NCBI GenBank assembly: GCA_027031505.1
Contig: JALVQH010000358.1
Span: 1 to 8,373 of the forward strand
DNA length: 8,373 bases
Direction: 5' to 3'
Source: Campylobacteraceae bacterium
Lineage (GTDB): Bacteria; Campylobacterota; Campylobacteria; Campylobacterales; Sulfurovaceae
The notes below the pieces were generated by a model. It was not told the DNA's origin and searched no databases. It was given only the letters and a program-made list of their open reading frames with translations. Positions within the stretch are counted from its first letter, which is position 1, and each line of letters begins with the position of its first letter. Below are positions 5,587-8,373 of the stretch, in pieces. Position numbers and translations under genes: made by a program.

Positions 5587-7347
5587 TCACACCATCCCCG
5601 CAAAATAATTCTCTCCCCGCTCCATCAGCTCCCCGGGTGTCCCGGCGTCGGCGATGGTGCCCTCCTCGAGAACATAGATGAAATCGGCGCGCTCGATGGT
5701 GCTCAGGCGGTGGGCGATGGTGAGGACGGTTTTCTCCGCGAGATAGGTATGCAGATCAGCAAACAGCCGTGCCTCGGTGTGGACATCGAGTGCCGACGTC
5801 GATTCGTCGAAGATCACCACGGAGGGATCCTGGAGCACCATCTGTGCGATGGCGACCCGCTGGCGCTGTCCGCCGCTGAGACGGACACCGTCTTTGCCTA
5901 CGATCGTATCGATCCCGTCGGGAAGCCGCTCGATCACGTCGCCCAGCTGCGCGATCCGCACCGCCCGGTCGATCACCTCATCGCTGTGGACATTGCCAAG
6001 CGTGAGATTGAACCGCATGGTATCATTAAAGAGCTTCGGATGTTGCAACACCATATGGACACCGGAGCGGATCGTCGCGGGGGCGATCGCCTCGTGCGGG
6101 ATCCCCCCGTACACGATCCGCCCCGTACTCGGCGGGTAGAATCCGGCGATGAGATTGGCCAGGGTGGTCTTGCCGCTGCCGCTGGCACCGACGAGGGCGA
6201 CTTTTTGCCCCGGAGCGATCGTGAGCGTGATGTCGGTGAGGATCGGATCGGAATGGGCATAGGCAAACCCCAGCTGTTCCGTCACGATCCCCACGGCAGC
6301 TCCATCGGCGAAAGGATCGGCACCGCAAGACACCTCCCGCTCCGTCTCCATCGCAAAGACCGCATTGATCCGGTCGCAGGCGGCCCGAGCATTGGCCAGC
6401 GCATACTGGAAGTTGATCACATCCTGCGTCGGGGTCATCATGATCCACAGATAGCCGAAGATCGCCAGCATCAGCCCGACACTCAGGTCGCTGTACGCCA
6501 CCACATAGATGCTCACCGCCCGGAACACTTCATACCCGCCGAGAAAAACGAGAAACGACACACGGATTGCTCGATCCGCCCGCCAGCCAAACTGCACCGA
6601 CCGTTCCCTGAGGGTGCGTGCCTGCTCGAGGATCCGGCTGAAGAAATACCCCTCCTTGTTCGACGCCCGCACACTGTGGAAGAGTTCGAGCGTCTCACTC
6701 AGCGTCGACTGAAACGCTTCGACCGCCTGGTTCTCCTGCCGTTTGAGCTTGCCGACATTGCGCGCCAGCCGGGCAGTGAAAAAGACCACGACCGGATTGG
6801 TCAGGAGGATAAACAGTGCCAGCTGCCAGTGGATTAATAACAATACGACCGCCGTAAAAAGCAACGTCAAGATCGAGATGATGAACTTGCTCACCGTCGT
6901 CCCGATGAACGCATCGACCGTATCGACATCGGTCACCAGCTTAGCGGCCACGGCTCCGGGGGCGATCGTCTCGTACTCAGAGAGCGACACCCGCTTGAGG
7001 TGATCCAGCAGCCGCTCCCGCAGCCCGAGTGAAATGCTTTTGGAGACCCCGAGAAAGGTACGTACCTGCGCAACATTGAGCAGCACCCCTGCCCCACGCA
7101 TCACCAGTGTCAGCATCAGGAAAAACACCAGATACCCCGTCACCGACATCGGCAGGATGTGTGCCGCCACCCATCCGGTGAGCCGATCGCTCTTGTGCAG
7201 CAGCAGCTCATCGACCAGCATCGGGATAAACAGCGGGATCGTCACCGTAAACGCCGTGGCGATCACGGCAAACAGATTGCCCCTCAGCAGCGCTTTTTGA
7301 TACCGCAACGCCTGCGCGATAAGATTCGGAATGGTACAACGGTTCAC
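5587..7347 (-). CDS. ABC exporter, fused membrane and ATPase domains
   Basis: A 586-residue half-transporter of the MsbA/multidrug-exporter type, acting as a dimer in the inner membrane. The transmembrane domain (about 20-315) has the family's six segments and the coupling region around YETIAPGAVAAKLVTDVDTV. The ATPase domain (about 350-580) has Walker A GASGSGKTT (387-395), Q-loop Gln435 (VLQHP), signature LSGGQRQR (490-497), Walker B VVIFDES with catalytic Glu515, and switch His546 (IAHRLS). All are intact, so it should hydrolyse ATP. Substrate is unknown. The start is placed at GTG 7347 because GGAGG (7357-7353) lies five bases upstream. The frame stays open to a GTG at 7395, with an ATG at 7386, but those starts lack a ribosome-binding site and the first lies in an inverted repeat. 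Its promoter is probably at 7597-7589, with a long structured leader. Confidence 0.93.
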   Translation of the reverse strand: MNRCTIPNLIAQALRYQKALLRGNLFAVIATAFTVTIPLFIPMLVDELLLHKSDRLTGWVAAHILPMSVTGYLVFFLMLTLVMRGAGVLLNVAQVRTFLGVSKSISLGLRERLLDHLKRVSLSEYETIAPGAVAAKLVTDVDTVDAFIGTTVSKFIISILTLLFTAVVLLLIHWQLALFILLTNPVVVFFTARLARNVGKLKRQENQAVEAFQSTLSETLELFHSVRASNKEGYFFSRILEQARTLRERSVQFGWRADRAIRVSFLVFLGGYEVFRAVSIYVVAYSDLSVGLMLAIFGYLWIMMTPTQDVINFQYALANARAACDRINAVFAMETEREVSCGADPFADGAAVGIVTEQLGFAYAHSDPILTDITLTIAPGQKVALVGASGSGKTTLANLIAGFYPPSTGRIVYGGIPHEAIAPATIRSGVHMVLQHPKLFNDTMRFNLTLGNVHSDEVIDRAVRIAQLGDVIERLPDGIDTIVGKDGVRLSGGQRQRVAIAQMVLQDPSVVIFDESTSALDVHTEARLFADLHTYLAEKTVLTIAHRLSTIERADFIYVLEEGTIADAGTPGELMERGENYFAGMV

Positions 7348-7350
7348 GGG

Positions 7351-7357
7351 AACCTCC
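7351..7357 (-). promoter_or_regulatory. Ribosome-binding site deciding the ABC gene start
   Basis: The minus strand reads GGAGGTT, then CCC, then GTG at 7347. It is the only strong Shine-Dalgarno sequence near the 5' end of this frame and argues against the ATG at 7386 and the GTG at 7395. Confidence 0.7.
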
Positions 7358-7387
7358 GGTTTAAATCCTCTAAGTAATCGGGACATA

Positions 7388-7554
7388 GGTTTCACTCGAT
7401 GGCGACAAAGGAGCGCCCAACCCTTGAAAGAGGCTTAGCCTCCACAGCTGCGCGTTGCTCCGACCGTTACGGTTCCGAAGCTACAAAAGGCAAGCGGTTG
7501 TCTTTCGCTTGACGCTTCTCACATTCGCGACTGCCAGAGCTATCGAGTGAAACC
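7388..7554 (-). repeat. 167-bp inverted-repeat-bounded structured element (MITE-like or leader RNA)
   Basis: The ends, 7388-7403 and 7539-7554, are 16-bp inverted repeats with one mismatch. Inside are nested pairings: GAAGC 7477-7481 with GCTTC 7514-7518 enclosing CAAGCG 7491-7496 with CGCTTG 7506-7511; ACCG 7463-7466 with CGGT 7470-7473; and GGAGC 7410-7414 with GCTCC 7457-7461 enclosing GAGGC 7430-7434 with GCCTC 7438-7442. The whole would fold as a closed multi-branch structure. It lies between a promoter and the ABC start codon, so it would be in the mRNA leader. No target-site duplication or protein-coding capacity was seen. It could be a non-autonomous mobile element, a structured leader, or both. 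Confidence 0.7.
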
Positions 7555-7588
7555 GGCGATCTCTCAGAGCTCATGATTGGAATGTGGA

Positions 7589-7597
7589 ATTATACCA
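7589..7597 (-). promoter_or_regulatory. Extended -10 promoter reading toward the ABC gene
   Basis: The minus strand reads TGGTATAAT. Transcription would start near 7582 and give a leader of about 235 bases before the GTG at 7347, containing the whole 167-bp inverted-repeat element. No convincing -35 is seen. Confidence 0.55.
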
Positions 7598-7618
7598 CCA
7601 GCCACCCCAATCACCTGC

Positions 7619-7646
7619 TTCGTGATTCGTAACTCGTGATTCGTGA
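7619..7646. repeat. Inverted copy of the heptamer family, four units
   Basis: TTCGTGA, TTCGTAA, CTCGTGA and TTCGTGA follow one another without gaps. Their reverse complements (TCACGAA, TTACGAA, TCACGAG) are the units of the array at 94-135, so the tract is in the opposite orientation. Confidence 0.8.
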
Positions 7647-7669
7647 TTGGAAACTACACCATCAACCAA

Positions 7670-7683
7670 TCACCAATCACCAA
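7670..7683. repeat. Two direct TCACCAA heptamers
   Basis: Two adjacent copies of TCACCAA follow ATCAACCA, a string also found next to the long array (61-68, 179-186). They face opposite to the tract at 7619-7646, giving a loose inverted arrangement upstream of the nuclease gene. Confidence 0.55.
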
Positions 7684-7795
7684 ATTATTGAAACACACCC
7701 CCCATGAACCTCCGACACAATCTCCGTGAAGCTTATTTTCAGCAAAGAATGGTTACTGTTCATCAGAGAAGCATCATCGAAAGGGGGCTTTTCCC

Positions 7796-8373
7796 ATGAA
7801 ATTCCTCGACGTCAAAACCGACTACGCCTTCAAAAAGGTATTCGGCTCTACCGAAAACAAAGAGATTCTCATCGAATTTCTCAACTCCATCATTGACCTT
7901 GACCACAAAATCGCCGATCTGACTATTGTCGATCCATACAACATCCCCATGCTCAAAGGGATGAAAGACACCTTTGTCGATGTCAAAGCGATCCTTGAAG
8001 ACCGCTCCAAAGTGATCATCGAAATGCAAGTACTCAACCACAAGAGTTTTGAGCAGAGGGTACTCTACAATATGGCCAAAAACTATGCCGATCAACTGGA
8101 CAAATCAGACAAATACCATCTTTTGAACCCTGTCATTGCCATTACCATCACCGACTTTGTAATGTTTGAAGATATTCAAAATTACATCTCGTACTTTAAA
8201 CTTATCGAAAAACAAGCATTCATCGAATACAGTGACGATATTGAGCTGATCTTTATCGAATTGCCCAAATTCAACCGATCACTCCATGAACTGAAAACTG
8301 TACAGGAAAAATATATCTATTTCATCAAAAACGCCGAGAGTTTGGAGTATGTCCCCAAAGAGCTGGAGAATCT
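7796..8373 (+). CDS. Rpn-family PD-(D/E)XK nuclease ('transposase'), 3' end cut by window
   Basis: An open frame from ATG at 7796 to the right edge, 192 codons without a stop. It opens with the family's typical MKFLDVKTDYAFKKVFGS, followed by KEILIEFLNSII. The nuclease core is visible as Asp62 (TFVDVKA), Glu76 and Gln78 (IIEMQV), and the conserved RVLYNMAKNYADQL at 88-101. Rpn proteins are DNA endonucleases that raise RecA-independent recombination in E. coli; some long forms act in phage defence with a small in-gene antagonist. Upstream GGGGG at 7782-7786 is a modest ribosome-binding site. The gene is visibly AT-richer than the kinase and ABC genes and is the only plus-strand gene, which fits horizontal acquisition. 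Its C-terminal region, the part preserved as the remnant at 1088-1393, is beyond the window. Confidence 0.9.
   Translation, partial: MKFLDVKTDYAFKKVFGSTENKEILIEFLNSIIDLDHKIADLTIVDPYNIPMLKGMKDTFVDVKAILEDRSKVIIEMQVLNHKSFEQRVLYNMAKNYADQLDKSDKYHLLNPVIAITITDFVMFEDIQNYISYFKLIEKQAFIEYSDDIELIFIELPKFNRSLHELKTVQEKYIYFIKNAESLEYVPKELEN

Noticed and set aside
5545..6837. 430-codon plus-strand open frame opposite the ABC gene
   Set aside because: It is antisense to an ABC exporter with all motifs intact. Its composition (many His, Arg, Asp, Pro) is typical of the complement of a GC-rich gene, and no domain is recognisable.
7388..7554. Insertion sequence with target-site duplication
   Set aside because: The inverted ends are clear, but the flanks (CATA on the left, GGCG on the right) show no direct duplication, and there is no transposase. 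Kept only as MITE-like or structured leader.
7388..7554. tRNA or a known riboswitch
   Set aside because: Several short stems are present, but I could not place a tRNA T-loop/anticodon set or any riboswitch core that I know.

Overview
The window looks like a chromosomal segment of a Campylobacterota (epsilonproteobacterial) species, probably a sulfur- or hydrogen-oxidising environmental type. This is inferred from family resemblance only: a small c-553-like cytochrome, a compact OmpR-type regulator/kinase pair with a linked heme protein, a short SPFH/NfeD pair, and Rpn/PD-(D/E)XK nuclease genes. No rRNA or other marker gene is present to confirm it. Apart from one gene at the right edge, every convincing gene lies on the minus strand.

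Layout from left to right. Positions 1-17 are the first codons of a minus-strand gene running off the left edge. Positions 18-188 hold a hairpin (71-88) and about 12 copies of a 7-bp repeat (94-176). Next come an SPFH/stomatin-like membrane protein gene (189-1064), a headless remnant of an Rpn-type nuclease gene (1088-1393), nfeD (1454-1906), a fetB-like permease gene (1992-2729), a c-553-type cytochrome gene (2799-3095), a second small heme-c protein gene (3167-3577), a sensor kinase gene (3615-4892), its OmpR-type response regulator gene (4846-5523) and an ABC exporter gene (5587-7347). Positions 7348-7795 have no convincing gene but are busy: a 167-bp inverted-repeat-bounded structured element, a promoter facing the ABC gene, and two short heptamer tracts. 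The right edge (7796-8373) is the 5' part of an intact, plus-strand, visibly AT-richer Rpn-family nuclease gene.

How the genes work together. The regulator and kinase overlap and form one operon. The heme protein starts 37 bases after the kinase stop and may be co-transcribed with it, which suggests a two-component system linked to periplasmic redox or heme proteins. The c-553 cytochrome gene has its own extended -10 promoter and may read through a UUCG hairpin into fetB. nfeD and the SPFH gene normally act as a pair; here they are separated by the Rpn remnant.

The most unusual content is small repeats that intrude into genes. A paired-hairpin palindrome lies in frame inside the signal-peptide region of the heme protein. 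A hairpin/heptamer composite forms the last ~30 codons of the kinase. A multi-branched element lies in the leader of the ABC gene. Related heptamers and a shared GACTGAAGTC hairpin core recur at separate places, indicating a dispersed repeat family.
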